Shown piece by piece: positions 35,039 to 44,241 of a stretch of DNA of 64,000 nucleotides. The stretch spans positions 124,001-188,000 of the forward strand of contig NZ_OZ253573.1 in assembly GCF_965262965.1 (NCBI RefSeq), given 5' to 3'. How positions within the stretch are numbered: the stretch's first letter is position 1; every line of letters starts with the position of its first letter. The notes below the pieces were generated by a model. That model was not told where the DNA came from. It saw nothing but the letters and a program-made list of their open reading frames with translations, and made no database searches. The position numbers were made by a program, and so were the translations under genes. Origin of the DNA: Poriferisodalis sp965262965. Its GTDB lineage: Bacteria; Actinomycetota; Acidimicrobiia; Acidimicrobiales; Poriferisodalaceae.

Positions 35039-35128
35039 GTGAGCACCCGGGCGTTGATCGCAACGGCCTTGGTCACGGGACTCGTGATTCTTGTCGCGTT
35101 CGCAGTGCAGGTGATGGTGGCGTTCTGA
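35039..35128 (+). CDS. 29-residue single-span membrane peptide
   Basis: GTG to TGA, 29 codons: a short charged start (STRA) then a continuous hydrophobic span (LIATALVTGLVILVAFAVQV). It is not part of a longer conserved gene. A TACATT box lies 7 nt upstream, which supports real expression as a leaderless mRNA. It lies between the divergent thioredoxin-like gene and lpd. Function unknown; small single-span peptides often modulate membrane complexes. Confidence 0.45.
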   Translation: MSTRALIATALVTGLVILVAFAVQVMVAF

Positions 35129-35216
35129 GGCTTGCAACCAATGCGGCGACGCGCAGTCGACCGATGCGACGGGGCGGACGAACGATTCGGCCGAGCGGCG
35201 TTACTCTCGACGCGCG

Positions 35217-36671
35217 ATGACCGACACGGCAATTGAGACCGAGGTGTTCGACCTCGTGGTAGTGGGGGGCGGCCCCGCTGGCTATGCGGCGGCGCTGTAC
35301 GCCGGTGCGGCAGGCCTGCGAGCCGCACTCGTCGAGCGGGATCGACTCGGCGGCACCTGTTTGCACCGCGGTTGCATCCCGGCGAAGGAACTGCTCGAGA
35401 CCGCCGCCGTGTGGCGCACGGTCGCAAGCGCTGCCGAATTCGGCGTCAACGTCGAGCCGCCCGATCTGGACTTCGGCGTCTCGCAGACCCGCAAGCAGCG
35501 GATCGTCGACGGCCTCGAAGCAGGCGTGCGGGGCCTGCTCAAACGACGCAAGGTGGCCGTATTCGAAGGAACAGGCCGTCTGGAGCCCGACAGGACGGTG
35601 GTCGTCGAAGCCAATGGGCCCGATGGGGGCGACACCGACACGCTGCGGGCAGATCATGTCCTGCTGGCGGCGGGTTCGGTGCCGATCACGTTGCCCGGAT
35701 TCGATCGCGACCCGACGCTGGTAATGACCTCGGACGAGGTGTTGGCACTCGACGAAGTGCCGGGCCGGGTTGCGGTGATCGGCGGCGGCGCTATCGGTTG
35801 CGAGTTCGCCTCGATGCTGAGCGATCTGGGCGCGGAAGTGACCGTGCTCGAGTACGCCCCGCAGATCGTCCCCGGCGTCGACGCTGACATTTCGAAGGCC
35901 CTCGGACGAGCCTTTTCGAAGCGAGGCATCACCGTTCGCACCGGTTGTCGCGTCACGGGCCACACGCCCACCGATGGCGGCGGCACCACGGTGAACTACA
36001 CGGATGCCAAGTCGGCCGACGAAGCCCCCGACGCCCAGATTGAGGTCGACGCCGTGGTGGTCTCGGTGGGACGCCGACCGTTTGCGGACCATCTCGGGCT
36101 CGACGGCACCGAGGTGGCGGTGGACGACCGCGGATTCGTGGTCGCTGACGAGCTCTGCCGCACGTCCATGCCCGGCGTGTACGCCGTCGGCGATCTGATC
36201 AACACCCCGCAGCTTGCACACGTCGGCTTCGCCGAGGCGATCGTGGCCGTCAAGGACATCTTGGGCGAGGATCCCGCGCCGGTCGACTACCGCAACGTGC
36301 CGTGGGCGATCTACTGCCATCCCGAGGTGGCGTTTGCGGGTTTGTCCGAGGCGGCAGCCACCGACGCCGGTTTCGACGTGGTCACATCCAAGCACCGTTA
36401 TACGGGCAACTCGCGGGCCATGATCGTGAACGACACCGAAGGCTTGGTGAAGGTCGTGGCCGAGCGCAATGCCGACGGCACCGCAGGGCGCATCCTGGGC
36501 GTTCACATGATGGGGCCATGGGTGACCGAGCAGCTCGGTCAGGGCTACTTGGCGGTCAACTGGGAAGCCACCGTCAGCGAAGTGGCAGAGCTGATTCAGC
36601 CCCACCCGACGCTGTCGGAGCTGTTCGGCGAGACGATGCTGTCGTTGACCGGGCGGGGGCTGCACGGATGA
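35217..36671 (+). CDS. lpdA: dihydrolipoyl dehydrogenase (E3)
   Basis: 484 aa flavoprotein disulfide reductase. FAD-binding VVVGGGPAGYAAALYAG at residues 14-30, redox disulfide C48/C53 in GGTCLHRGCIPAK, NAD-binding VAVIGGGAIGCEFASML, second FAD motif VYAVGDL, and the catalytic His-Glu in QPHPTLSELFGE. It reoxidises dihydrolipoamide of 2-oxoacid dehydrogenase complexes. TACTCT 9 nt upstream may be its -10. It starts the lpd-E2-lipBA run, with a 33-bp gap to the E2. Confidence 0.95.
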   Translation: MTDTAIETEVFDLVVVGGGPAGYAAALYAGAAGLRAALVERDRLGGTCLHRGCIPAKELLETAAVWRTVASAAEFGVNVEPPDLDFGVSQTRKQRIVDGLEAGVRGLLKRRKVAVFEGTGRLEPDRTVVVEANGPDGGDTDTLRADHVLLAAGSVPITLPGFDRDPTLVMTSDEVLALDEVPGRVAVIGGGAIGCEFASMLSDLGAEVTVLEYAPQIVPGVDADISKALGRAFSKRGITVRTGCRVTGHTPTDGGGTTVNYTDAKSADEAPDAQIEVDAVVVSVGRRPFADHLGLDGTEVAVDDRGFVVADELCRTSMPGVYAVGDLINTPQLAHVGFAEAIVAVKDILGEDPAPVDYRNVPWAIYCHPEVAFAGLSEAAATDAGFDVVTSKHRYTGNSRAMIVNDTEGLVKVVAERNADGTAGRILGVHMMGPWVTEQLGQGYLAVNWEATVSEVAELIQPHPTLSELFGETMLSLTGRGLHG

Positions 36672-36704
36672 GGCCGTACCGCAGCCCGCGAACGAGGCCG
36701 TTCG

Positions 36705-38045
36705 ATGGCTGACTTGGTGCTGCCGCAGCTTGGCGAGACGGTCACCGAGGGCACGATCACCCGCTGGTTCAAGGGCGTGGGCGATGCCATCACAGTCGAC
36801 GAGCTGCTGTACGAGGTCTCCACCGACAAGGTGGACAGCGAGGTGCCCTCGCCGATGGCAGGGGTGATTACAGAGATTCTGGTGCCCGAGGGCGAAACGA
36901 TCGACGTGGGCACGGTGCTCGCGATCGTCGAGGTGTCGCACGACGCGCCGGTGCCCGACGCGGTCGGGGCCGCACCCGCACCGGCGGCAACCGAACAACA
37001 AGCGCCGCCGCCAGCCGCTGTACCCGCTGTTACACCCCCCGAGCTTGCGTCCGACGACCTCGCGGACGACCGCCACGGACGACTGCTGTCACCGGTCGTG
37101 CGACGACTGGTACGTGAGCACAATCTGGATGCGGCCACACTCGTCGGAACGGGCGTCGGCGGGCGCATCACCCGGGCCGACGTTCTCGATGCCATCGACG
37201 AACTCGGCCGTACGGGTCTGCGGGACGGCCCATCTGCACCCGTTTCGTCGCCTGCCGCGGACGCACCGACGCCGACGCGGCCAGTGGTGCCTGCCCCCGT
37301 TGCCGCTGCGTCAGCAGCCGAATGGACCGACGGCGACTCGCGTTTCGAGCCCTTCAACAACATCCGCAGACGGACCGGCGAGCACATGGTGCGGTCGGTG
37401 TCGATCTCGCCGCATGCGCTCACGGTCATGGAGGTCGACTACGAGAACGTCGAGCAGGTGCGACGGGCCCATCGTGATCCATGGCGGGCGGCCGAGGGCT
37501 ACAGCCTGACCTACCTGCCGTTCATCGTGGCCTCGGTGGTCGACGCGTTGGGGCACTGGCCACGCCTGAATGCATCGGTGTCCGACGGCGGGCTGCGGAT
37601 ACACCGCCGCCGCAATGTCGGCGTCGCGGTCGACTTGGACTACGACGGCCTGATCGTCCCCGTGCTGCGAGACGCCGACTCGCTCAGCGTGCGCGGCATC
37701 GCCCGCTCCATGAACGAACTGGCCCAGCGTGCCCGCGAGCGCCGACTCGGACCTGACGACATCTCAGGTGGCACGTTCACAATCTCGAACAACGGCTCGT
37801 TCGGCACCTACACCACGGCTGCGATCATCAACCAGCCCCAGGTCGCAGTGCTGTCCACCGACGGCGTGGCGCGGCGGCCGGTCGTGGTGAGCGACCGCTT
37901 CGGCAACGAGGGCATCGTGGTGCACTCGGTCGGGCACCTCGCGATGGGGTGGGACCACCGGGCCTTCGACGGCAGCTACGCAGCGGGCTTTTTGGGTCAC
38001 ATCAAGCGAATGCTGGAAGACCACGACTGGGGTGCCGAGCTGTGA
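36705..38045 (+). CDS. dihydrolipoamide acyltransferase (E2) with one lipoyl domain
   Basis: 446 aa. Lipoyl domain at 1-80 with the lipoylated K42 in YEVSTDKVDSEVPSP; Ala/Pro-rich linker; peripheral-subunit-binding domain around 122-160 (LLSPVVRRLVREHNLDAATL, GTGVGGRITRADVLDAID); second linker; catalytic domain from ~205, ending with MGWDHRAFDGSYAAGFLGH (active-site HxxxDG). Sequence style fits E2 of either pyruvate or other 2-oxoacid dehydrogenases. With aceE and lpd nearby the pyruvate complex is most likely, but the acyl specificity is not proven. Confidence 0.9.
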   Translation: MADLVLPQLGETVTEGTITRWFKGVGDAITVDELLYEVSTDKVDSEVPSPMAGVITEILVPEGETIDVGTVLAIVEVSHDAPVPDAVGAAPAPAATEQQAPPPAAVPAVTPPELASDDLADDRHGRLLSPVVRRLVREHNLDAATLVGTGVGGRITRADVLDAIDELGRTGLRDGPSAPVSSPAADAPTPTRPVVPAPVAAASAAEWTDGDSRFEPFNNIRRRTGEHMVRSVSISPHALTVMEVDYENVEQVRRAHRDPWRAAEGYSLTYLPFIVASVVDALGHWPRLNASVSDGGLRIHRRRNVGVAVDLDYDGLIVPVLRDADSLSVRGIARSMNELAQRARERRLGPDDISGGTFTISNNGSFGTYTTAAIINQPQVAVLSTDGVARRPVVVSDRFGNEGIVVHSVGHLAMGWDHRAFDGSYAAGFLGHIKRMLEDHDWGAEL

Positions 38046-38092
38046 GGCGCGCCCCGGCTGCGCCGACCGGCGTTGCGAAACGAGGGCGATAG

Positions 38093-39754
38093 ATGCTGCG
38101 AGTCCGCTGGCTCGGGCGGGTTCGCTACCGCGAAGCGCTGGACCTGCAGCGCCGGCTCTTCAGCCACGGCACCCACGACCATCTCCTGCTGCTCGAACAC
38201 GATCACGTCTTCACCGCCGGACCGAATGCGGACCAGTCCAACCTGCTGGTCGATCCGGTCGAGGTCGGCGCTGACTACGAGCGCATCGAGCGAGGCGGCG
38301 ACGTCACCTATCACGGACCCGGCCAACTCACCGGCTACCCGATCCTGACACTGCGCGGGCGCCGCGGCGGCGGTCTGGCCGAGACGGCTGCCTACGTCAA
38401 CGATCTCGAGCAGGTGCTCATCGACGCGCTGGCCGCCATCGGGCTGGCGGGCTGCGGTCGGTTGCGCGGCTATCCGGGCGTGTGGGTCGACCTCGACGGC
38501 ACACCGCGCAAGATCGCGGCGATCGGAGTGCGCCTCCGCCGCGGCCGCACCATGCACGGCTTTGCCCTCAACGTCGAGCCTGATCTCGAGTGGTTCGAGC
38601 GGATCATTCCCTGCGGCATCCGTGATTTCGCACCCACCTCGCTGCGCGCTGAGGGGAACAGCGCCACGATGCGCCGCGTCGTCGACGCTGTTACTGGCGC
38701 CGCAGCGAAGAAATGGGGCGAGTGCGGATACGAGCGGGCCGACGTGGCCTGGCGACATCGGCCGAGCGATCTCAGCGCGTTCAGCCGCGGTCTGGGTCCT
38801 GGCAGCGTGCCGATGCCAGCCCCTCGCAGCCGGGCGCGGCTGGCCGAAGTCGGTGTATACGGCGGCATCGGCCTCGCCGAGCGCAAGCCGCCGTGGCTGC
38901 GAGCTCGTATGGACGCGAACGCGGGCTACCTGCGGCTGCGCAAGGTGATGCGAGAGCACGACCTCGTGACGGTCTGCGAGGAGGCGGGCTGTCCGAACAT
39001 CTTCGAGTGCTGGGGTGCAGGCACCGCAACGTTCATGATCAACGGCGAGCGATGCACCCGGGCCTGCGGGTTCTGCCTGGTGGACACACGCCGTCCGATC
39101 GCGGTTGACATCGACGAGCCGCGCCGCGTCGCCGACGCGGTCGCACAGATGGGCTTGACCCACGCAGTGGTGACAGCGGTCGCTCGCGACGACCTCGCCG
39201 ACGGCGGCGCGGCAGCGTTCGCAAGGACCATTACGGCCATCAAACTGCGTTCGCCTTCGACTGGGGTCGAAGTGCTGGTACCAGACTTCAGCGGCGACCC
39301 TGCATCGCTTCAGGTTGTCCTCGATGCGGGCCCCGACATCCTCAACCACAACATCGAGACGGTGCCGCGGCTCCAGCGCGCTGTCCGACCGTCGGCTGGG
39401 TACGCCCGCAGCCTCGCCGTGCTGGCGCGCAGCGCCGCCGCGGGTCACACCACCAAGTCCGGCATCATCGTCGGCATGGGCGAGCACGACCACGAGGTGG
39501 ACGGCACGCTGGCCGACCTTGCCGCGATCGGTGTGCAGATCGTGACGATCGGCCAGTATCTGCGCCCGACGAGCCACCACATTCCAGTCGCTCGCTGGGT
39601 CGCTCCGGAGGCCTTCGACCGTTGGCGCGACGTCGGTGAGTCGTTGGGCATTGCCCACGTGGAATCGAGCCCTCTGACACGTTCGAGCTACCACGCCGGC
39701 GAGTCCGCGTCGGCCGTGCAGCTCGGACCAAGCCGACATCACGTGCCGGCGTAG
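38093..39754 (+). CDS. lipB-lipA: fused octanoyltransferase-lipoyl synthase (LipB-LipA)
   Basis: 553 aa in one uninterrupted frame. Residues 1-220 are LipB: ERGGDVTYHGPGQLTGYPI, catalytic K140 in PRKIAAIGVR and C174 in IIPCGI. A ~25-residue linker leads to LipA (245-553): auxiliary-cluster cysteines C295, C300, C306 in CEEAGCPNIFEC; radical-SAM C321, C325, C328 in CTRACGFC; and the conserved RSSYHAGE near the end. LipB moves octanoate from ACP to the E2 domain; LipA inserts two sulfurs. The two are normally separate proteins. Position directly after the E2 gene fits its substrate. Confidence 0.93.
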   Translation: MLRVRWLGRVRYREALDLQRRLFSHGTHDHLLLLEHDHVFTAGPNADQSNLLVDPVEVGADYERIERGGDVTYHGPGQLTGYPILTLRGRRGGGLAETAAYVNDLEQVLIDALAAIGLAGCGRLRGYPGVWVDLDGTPRKIAAIGVRLRRGRTMHGFALNVEPDLEWFERIIPCGIRDFAPTSLRAEGNSATMRRVVDAVTGAAAKKWGECGYERADVAWRHRPSDLSAFSRGLGPGSVPMPAPRSRARLAEVGVYGGIGLAERKPPWLRARMDANAGYLRLRKVMREHDLVTVCEEAGCPNIFECWGAGTATFMINGERCTRACGFCLVDTRRPIAVDIDEPRRVADAVAQMGLTHAVVTAVARDDLADGGAAAFARTITAIKLRSPSTGVEVLVPDFSGDPASLQVVLDAGPDILNHNIETVPRLQRAVRPSAGYARSLAVLARSAAAGHTTKSGIIVGMGEHDHEVDGTLADLAAIGVQIVTIGQYLRPTSHHIPVARWVAPEAFDRWRDVGESLGIAHVESSPLTRSSYHAGESASAVQLGPSRHHVPA

Positions 39755-39853
39755 AGCACCCGTCTCAAACACCCCGAAACGTTCCGCGTAGCGAACCCTG
39801 GACTTACCTATGCTGCCGACAGGTTTCGAACTCGACTTGCTTGGTGAGGACGT

Positions 39854-41389
39854 GTGGCGGCAGTTATCGATGATCTGCTCGCGGCCGGACCGCTGACGCG
39901 TGCCGAGCAGCGCCGCACCGCGCAGGCCGAGGGGCTGAACGATGAGAGTCGCGCAGAGCTTGGGCAGTACTTCACGCCCGCTCCGATAGCGAGACTGCTG
40001 GCCGACATGTTCGAACCGCCGGAGGGACGCGTACGCGTTCTGGACCCTGGTGCCGGTGTCGGGTCACTCTCGGCTGCGCTAGTTGAACGAGCGGCCAGCG
40101 AGGGCTGGCAGTGCTCGCTGGACGTGACGGCCGTGGAAGTTGATGATCACCTGGTGGAAGGTCTCGAAACGACCCTCAGTGACTGCTGCGATGTAATGCC
40201 TTCAGTTCAGGGTCGTGTCGAGCATTCGGATTTCTTGACATGGGCTGCGGCCCAAGCAGCGCCAGAGATGTTCCAGCGAGAACGTCTGCCGTTCGATCTC
40301 GTCATCATGAACCCGCCATACGGCAAGCTGCGCACAGCTTCGGCGACTCATGAGCGGCTTCGGCGTCTTGGTGTTCGCACGAGCAACCTGTATTCGGCCT
40401 TTGTCTGGCTCGCTAGCCGCTTGCTCGTTCCCGGTGGCCAGCTGGTCGCGATCACCCCGCGGAGTTTCTGCAACGGGTCGTACTTCAAGCCATTCCGGCA
40501 GGCCCTGCTGGATGCCTGTGCGCTACGGGACATCCACGTCTTCGAATCCCGCGACACCGCATTTCGCGACGGCGCGGTGCTTCAAGAGAACATCATCTTC
40601 AGGATCGTTCGGTCCGCTCAGCGCCCCCCGGTGCAGATCGCCGTCAGTTCGGGTTCGGGCCTTGACGAACCCCGCCGGCATGAAGTCAGCGCCGACTCCG
40701 TCGTCCATCCGAAGGATCCACGGCTCTTTATTCGCATACCCGAGGACCGCGCGAGCGTCGTGCTGGCGGAGCACCTAGGAGGCCTCCCGCAGACGCTGGC
40801 AGGATTGGGTGTCACCGCCTCGACAGGCCGAGTGGTGGACTTTCGGTCGCGCGAGCACCTGCGTGAAGACTGCGACGACGACGCGATCCCGTTGATCTAC
40901 CCCGGACACTTGCGGCGAGGCAGGATCAACTGGCCGGGTGAATCCAGCTCCAAGCCGTGCGCGATTGCGGTGTTGCCAACAACCAAAGGCATGTTCCTGC
41001 CTTCGGGTGAGTACGTGCTGGTCAAACGTTTCTCATCGAAAGAGGAACGCCGACGGGTAGTCGCGGCCGTGCTGGAATCCTTGGATCTGCCGAGCGATGT
41101 CGTCGCCATGGAGAATCACGTCAACGTGCTGCACGTCTCGAACCGAGGCATGGAACGCGATCTCGCATGGGGATTGGCGGCCTACCTCAACTCGACGATT
41201 GTCGACCTGTTCTTCCGGCAGTTCAACGGGCACACTCAAGTGAACGCTGCCGACTTGGAGTCGCTTCGGTATCCGGACGTTCAATCCCTCCTGGCCTTGG
41301 GTGCCGAGGCACGCTCAGCTAATTTCGAGCAGGCAGCCACGGACTTGCTGGTGGAACGCCACGTCCCGGCTCTCGAAGGTGTCCGGTGA
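39854..41389 (+). CDS. adenine-specific DNA methyltransferase of BsuBI/PstI-type R-M system
   Basis: 511 aa from GTG, with GAGG 5 nt upstream. N6-adenine gamma-class layout: motif X GQYFTP (37-42), motif I VLDPGAGVGS, motif IV NPPYGK (153-158), and VPGGQLVAITPRSFCNG. The C-terminal half (INWPGESSSKPCAIAVLPTT, NHVNVLHVSNRGMERDLAWG) matches methylases paired with BsuBI/PstI endonucleases. It should protect the host site by methylating adenine; the family precedent is CTGCAG. It overlaps the endonuclease gene by GTGA. Confidence 0.9.
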   Translation: MAAVIDDLLAAGPLTRAEQRRTAQAEGLNDESRAELGQYFTPAPIARLLADMFEPPEGRVRVLDPGAGVGSLSAALVERAASEGWQCSLDVTAVEVDDHLVEGLETTLSDCCDVMPSVQGRVEHSDFLTWAAAQAAPEMFQRERLPFDLVIMNPPYGKLRTASATHERLRRLGVRTSNLYSAFVWLASRLLVPGGQLVAITPRSFCNGSYFKPFRQALLDACALRDIHVFESRDTAFRDGAVLQENIIFRIVRSAQRPPVQIAVSSGSGLDEPRRHEVSADSVVHPKDPRLFIRIPEDRASVVLAEHLGGLPQTLAGLGVTASTGRVVDFRSREHLREDCDDDAIPLIYPGHLRRGRINWPGESSSKPCAIAVLPTTKGMFLPSGEYVLVKRFSSKEERRRVVAAVLESLDLPSDVVAMENHVNVLHVSNRGMERDLAWGLAAYLNSTIVDLFFRQFNGHTQVNAADLESLRYPDVQSLLALGAEARSANFEQAATDLLVERHVPALEGVR

Positions 41390-42336
41390 ACCACCAGATC
41401 ACCCGGCGCATCTCCGAGGCGCAGTGGATTCTCACGGAACTCGGATTCCCTCCTGCGCAGAGCAACGAGCGCTGTGCACTTGCCTTCCTCGCGCTTTTTG
41501 ACGTGCAGCCCGACATGCCGTGGGCGGCGGCGAACACCCCGCTGCGGGGCATCACCGAGATGATGAAGTTCATGCGCGTCCACTACGGCAAGGACTATGC
41601 GCCCAATACCCGCGAGACGGTTCGACGGCAGACAATTCACCAGTTCTGCGCAGCCGGTTTGGCTACAAAGAACCCCGACGATCCCGACCGCCCCACCAAC
41701 AGCGGCAAGACGGCCTACCGGGTCAACGGCATTGCCTGGACGTTGGCCAAGGCGCACGGCACCGACGCTTGGTCAGAACGACTGGCCACCTATCTCGAGC
41801 GGGTAGGGACGCTCGCCGACCAGCTTGAGCGCCAGCGCCGACTGCGTCGCATCCCAGTGCGTTTGCCTGACGGCACTTCGGTGGATCTGTCGCCGGGAGG
41901 CCAGAACCCCCCCATTAAGGAGATCATCCAAGGGTTCTGTCCAAGATTCACTCCCGGAGGAGCCGTTTGGTACATCGACGATGCCGATGAGAAGTTCGCG
42001 GTCTACGACGAAAACGCATTCGTGCGTGCTCGTATCAGTGTTCCCCATCACGGCAAGATGCCCGATGTCATCGTCGAGCATGTGGACGAGTCGTGGCTTG
42101 TCGTTGTCGAGGCCGTGACATCTCACGGACCCATCGATCCGAAGCGCCGAGCCGAGATGGACCAGCTCTTGCAATCTCCGCGTCTCGAACTCGTCTTCGT
42201 CACAGCGTTCTCAGATCGCGCAACCTTTCGTCAGTACGTCGCAGACATCGCATGGGAAACCGAAGTCTGGATTGCCGAATCGCCTGACCACCTCATTCAC
42301 TTCGACGGATCCAAGTTCTTGGGTCCGTACGACTGA
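41386..42336 (+). CDS. BsuBI/PstI-family restriction endonuclease
   Basis: 316 aa. The N-terminal winged-helix-like half (ISEAQWILTELGFPPAQSNE...) precedes the nuclease domain: LPDGTSVDLSPGGQN, FCPRFTPGGAVWYIDDADEK, MPDVIVEHVDESWLVVVEAV with P226-D227 and E242, then TSHGPIDPKRRAEM. The EAVTSHGPI block is diagnostic of the BsuBI/PstI family, whose members cut CTGCA^G. GTG start overlaps the methylase stop. Full length, so the system looks intact. Confidence 0.92.
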   Translation: MNHQITRRISEAQWILTELGFPPAQSNERCALAFLALFDVQPDMPWAAANTPLRGITEMMKFMRVHYGKDYAPNTRETVRRQTIHQFCAAGLATKNPDDPDRPTNSGKTAYRVNGIAWTLAKAHGTDAWSERLATYLERVGTLADQLERQRRLRRIPVRLPDGTSVDLSPGGQNPPIKEIIQGFCPRFTPGGAVWYIDDADEKFAVYDENAFVRARISVPHHGKMPDVIVEHVDESWLVVVEAVTSHGPIDPKRRAEMDQLLQSPRLELVFVTAFSDRATFRQYVADIAWETEVWIAESPDHLIHFDGSKFLGPYD

Positions 42337-42366
42337 GATTGGCCCGTAGTGGGTGAGGGTGCGCCC

Positions 42367-43164
42367 GTGGATGTGGCCACGGTGTTGTGCCAATGGGCAA
42401 CCGGGGGATTGGCCTACTTATGGGTGACAACCCGGCGACGCGAAGTCGGGCTCGGATACGGCTGGTTGCTGCGCTCGCTGTACGGGGCGATAGCGGTCCT
42501 CGCAGCCGTCACCGGCTTCGTGTTCCAGCCGACGGCGGTGCGCGACCTCGCCTGCATTGCCATGGCGCTCTGCGCGGGTGCTTCGCTCGTGCGCTCCGCA
42601 CTTCCCACCGACAGACGCCACCGAGCCACACACGACGCCGACGGGACGACCCGCACGATCGCGGGCTTCGATCCGCGCTGGGATATCGCAGCGCCGCTTG
42701 CGGGCTTGGTGGGTGTGGTGGCAGCAGGGCTCGGTGCGAGCGGCGACATCGCGCCTGCGCTCCACCTCGGGCGTGTTGTGGTCGGTGCCGCGTTCTTGGG
42801 TGCCGTAAGTGATTCGATGCTGCTGGGTCACTGGTACCTCGTGCAGCCCGGACTGCGCCGGGAACCGCTGCGGGAATTGGTACGGCATCTCGGCGGGATC
42901 TGGCCCGTCGAGGTGGGGCTGCTGTTGTTGCCCACGGGCATGATCGCTGTGTTCACCGGCAGCATCGACGATGGCTATGGCGGACTGCTGGGCTGGTTCT
43001 GGGCCGCGTGCGCCATCACGACGGTGGCGCTCGCGGCCGTTGCCATGGCCGCGCTGCGAGAACGCCAATACGCAGCCGTAATGGCTGCTACCGGGCTGCT
43101 CTACCTGGCCATCCTCACCGGTTTTGGCACCGACCTCGTCGCCCGCCTCACCCTCGCCGGCTAA
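42367..43164 (+). CDS. uncharacterised polytopic membrane protein
   Basis: 265 aa from GTG 42367, with GGTGAGGG about 8 nt upstream (a GTG at 42349 is the alternative). Seven or eight hydrophobic spans, e.g. LLRSLYGAIAVLAAVTGFVF, IAAPLAGLVGVVAAGLGAS, VVVGAAFLGAVSD, VEVGLLLLPTGMIAVFTG and ITTVALAAVAMAAL. A polar LLGHWYLVQPGLRREPL segment with His and Trp between spans may bind a cofactor or ligand. No family recognised. It separates the PstI-type system from the IS5 remnant. Confidence 0.65.
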   Translation: MDVATVLCQWATGGLAYLWVTTRRREVGLGYGWLLRSLYGAIAVLAAVTGFVFQPTAVRDLACIAMALCAGASLVRSALPTDRRHRATHDADGTTRTIAGFDPRWDIAAPLAGLVGVVAAGLGASGDIAPALHLGRVVVGAAFLGAVSDSMLLGHWYLVQPGLRREPLRELVRHLGGIWPVEVGLLLLPTGMIAVFTGSIDDGYGGLLGWFWAACAITTVALAAVAMAALRERQYAAVMAATGLLYLAILTGFGTDLVARLTLAG

Positions 43165-43266
43165 GAGGATGCGCGGATAGGTGACCATCCACCAGTCGTC
43201 GTGTTGGTCCGGCTGTGATGCCGGGTGCGATTTCAACCGACGACGTGGTGGAGGTGCTGTGTCATC

Positions 43267-44058
43267 ATGCGCGCTTTGAGCAAGGCAGTGGTGGATGTCA
43301 TCTGGGCGGTGATCTGCCTGTTGGTGCCCAGGGTGCCTGATCGGCATCCGTTGGGCTGTCATCGGCCTCGGATCTGTGATCGGCTGTGCCTGCGGGGGAT
43401 CATCATCCGGCTGGTGACGGGCTGCTCGTGGCAGACCGTGGAGATGATCCTCGACGGGGCTGTGTCGGACACCACGCTGCGCGCCCGGCGCGACGAATGG
43501 GTCCAAGCAGGAATGTTCGACCAGATCGCGGACGAGGCGATCGCCGCGTGGGACCGCATCATGGGCCTGCGGTTGGGCGATGTGTGCATCGACGGGTCCA
43601 CCCACAAAGCCCCCTGCGGCGGCTCTGGCACCGGCAAAAGCCCTGTTGACCGGCGCAAGCTGGGCTGGAAATGGTCCCTGGGCACCGACGCGGCGGGCGT
43701 ACCCGTCGCGTGGACCGCACACGGCGCGAACCGCAACGACATCATGCTGTTCGAGCCCACCCTCGCCGAGGTCGCCCGCCGGGGCTTGCACCACGACATC
43801 GACACCGTCCACCTCGACCGCGGCTACATCGGAACCCGCGTCGACCGGGCCGCCGGCGTGCTGGGCATCACCGACATCGAGCGCCCGCCCAAACGCCGTC
43901 CCACACCGGGCTCGCACACCGAGCCCGCACACGCCCCGCTGGGGCTGCGCTGGACCGTCGAGCGAACCAACTCGTGGCTGTCGAACTTCGGGCAGCTACG
44001 ACGAAACACCGACCGGCGAACCGAGCACCGCCTCGCCCAGCGCATGGGCGGCCTGTGA
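43267..44058 (+). mobile_element. IS5-family transposase, C-terminus replaced
   Basis: 263 codons from ATG 43267. DDE-type transposase of the IS5 group: CIDGSTHKAPCG (first D), HLDRGYIG (second D) and RWTVERTNSWLSNFGQLRRN (E). N-terminal helix region SWQTVEMILDGAVSDTTLRA is the usual DNA-binding part. At 44032 the sequence jumps into CTCGCCCAGCGCATGGGCGG, the left edge of the 8-kb duplication, so the last ~30 residues and the right end are lost. Left inverted repeat probably lies within 43165-43260 but cannot be fixed without the right end. It is likely inactive. Confidence 0.8.
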
Positions 44059-44241
44059 ACACCGTGCACAAACAGATCCAGCGGTCCGGCAAGCGAGGCG
44101 AAGTGCTGGCCGGCACAGTGAACGGCGGGACTCACATTCCGGCCGTCCTGCTCGATGAGGCACTTGAGTTCCGTGCACACTGGCAGCCGGTGATCTCTGT
44201 CCTGCAAGACGCTGGGATGACCGGCTGGGACATCGTGGTTC
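44055..44241 (+). pseudogene. antitoxin-like fragment upstream of RES remnant (copy A)
   Basis: Frame beginning VNTVHKQIQRSGKRGEVLAG, then THIPAVLLDEALEFRAHW and DAGMTGWDI. It looks like the C-terminal part of a small Xre/MbcA-like antitoxin that normally precedes RES toxins. Its N-terminal part is missing here, replaced by the IS5 junction, but survives in copy B. Confidence 0.45.
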
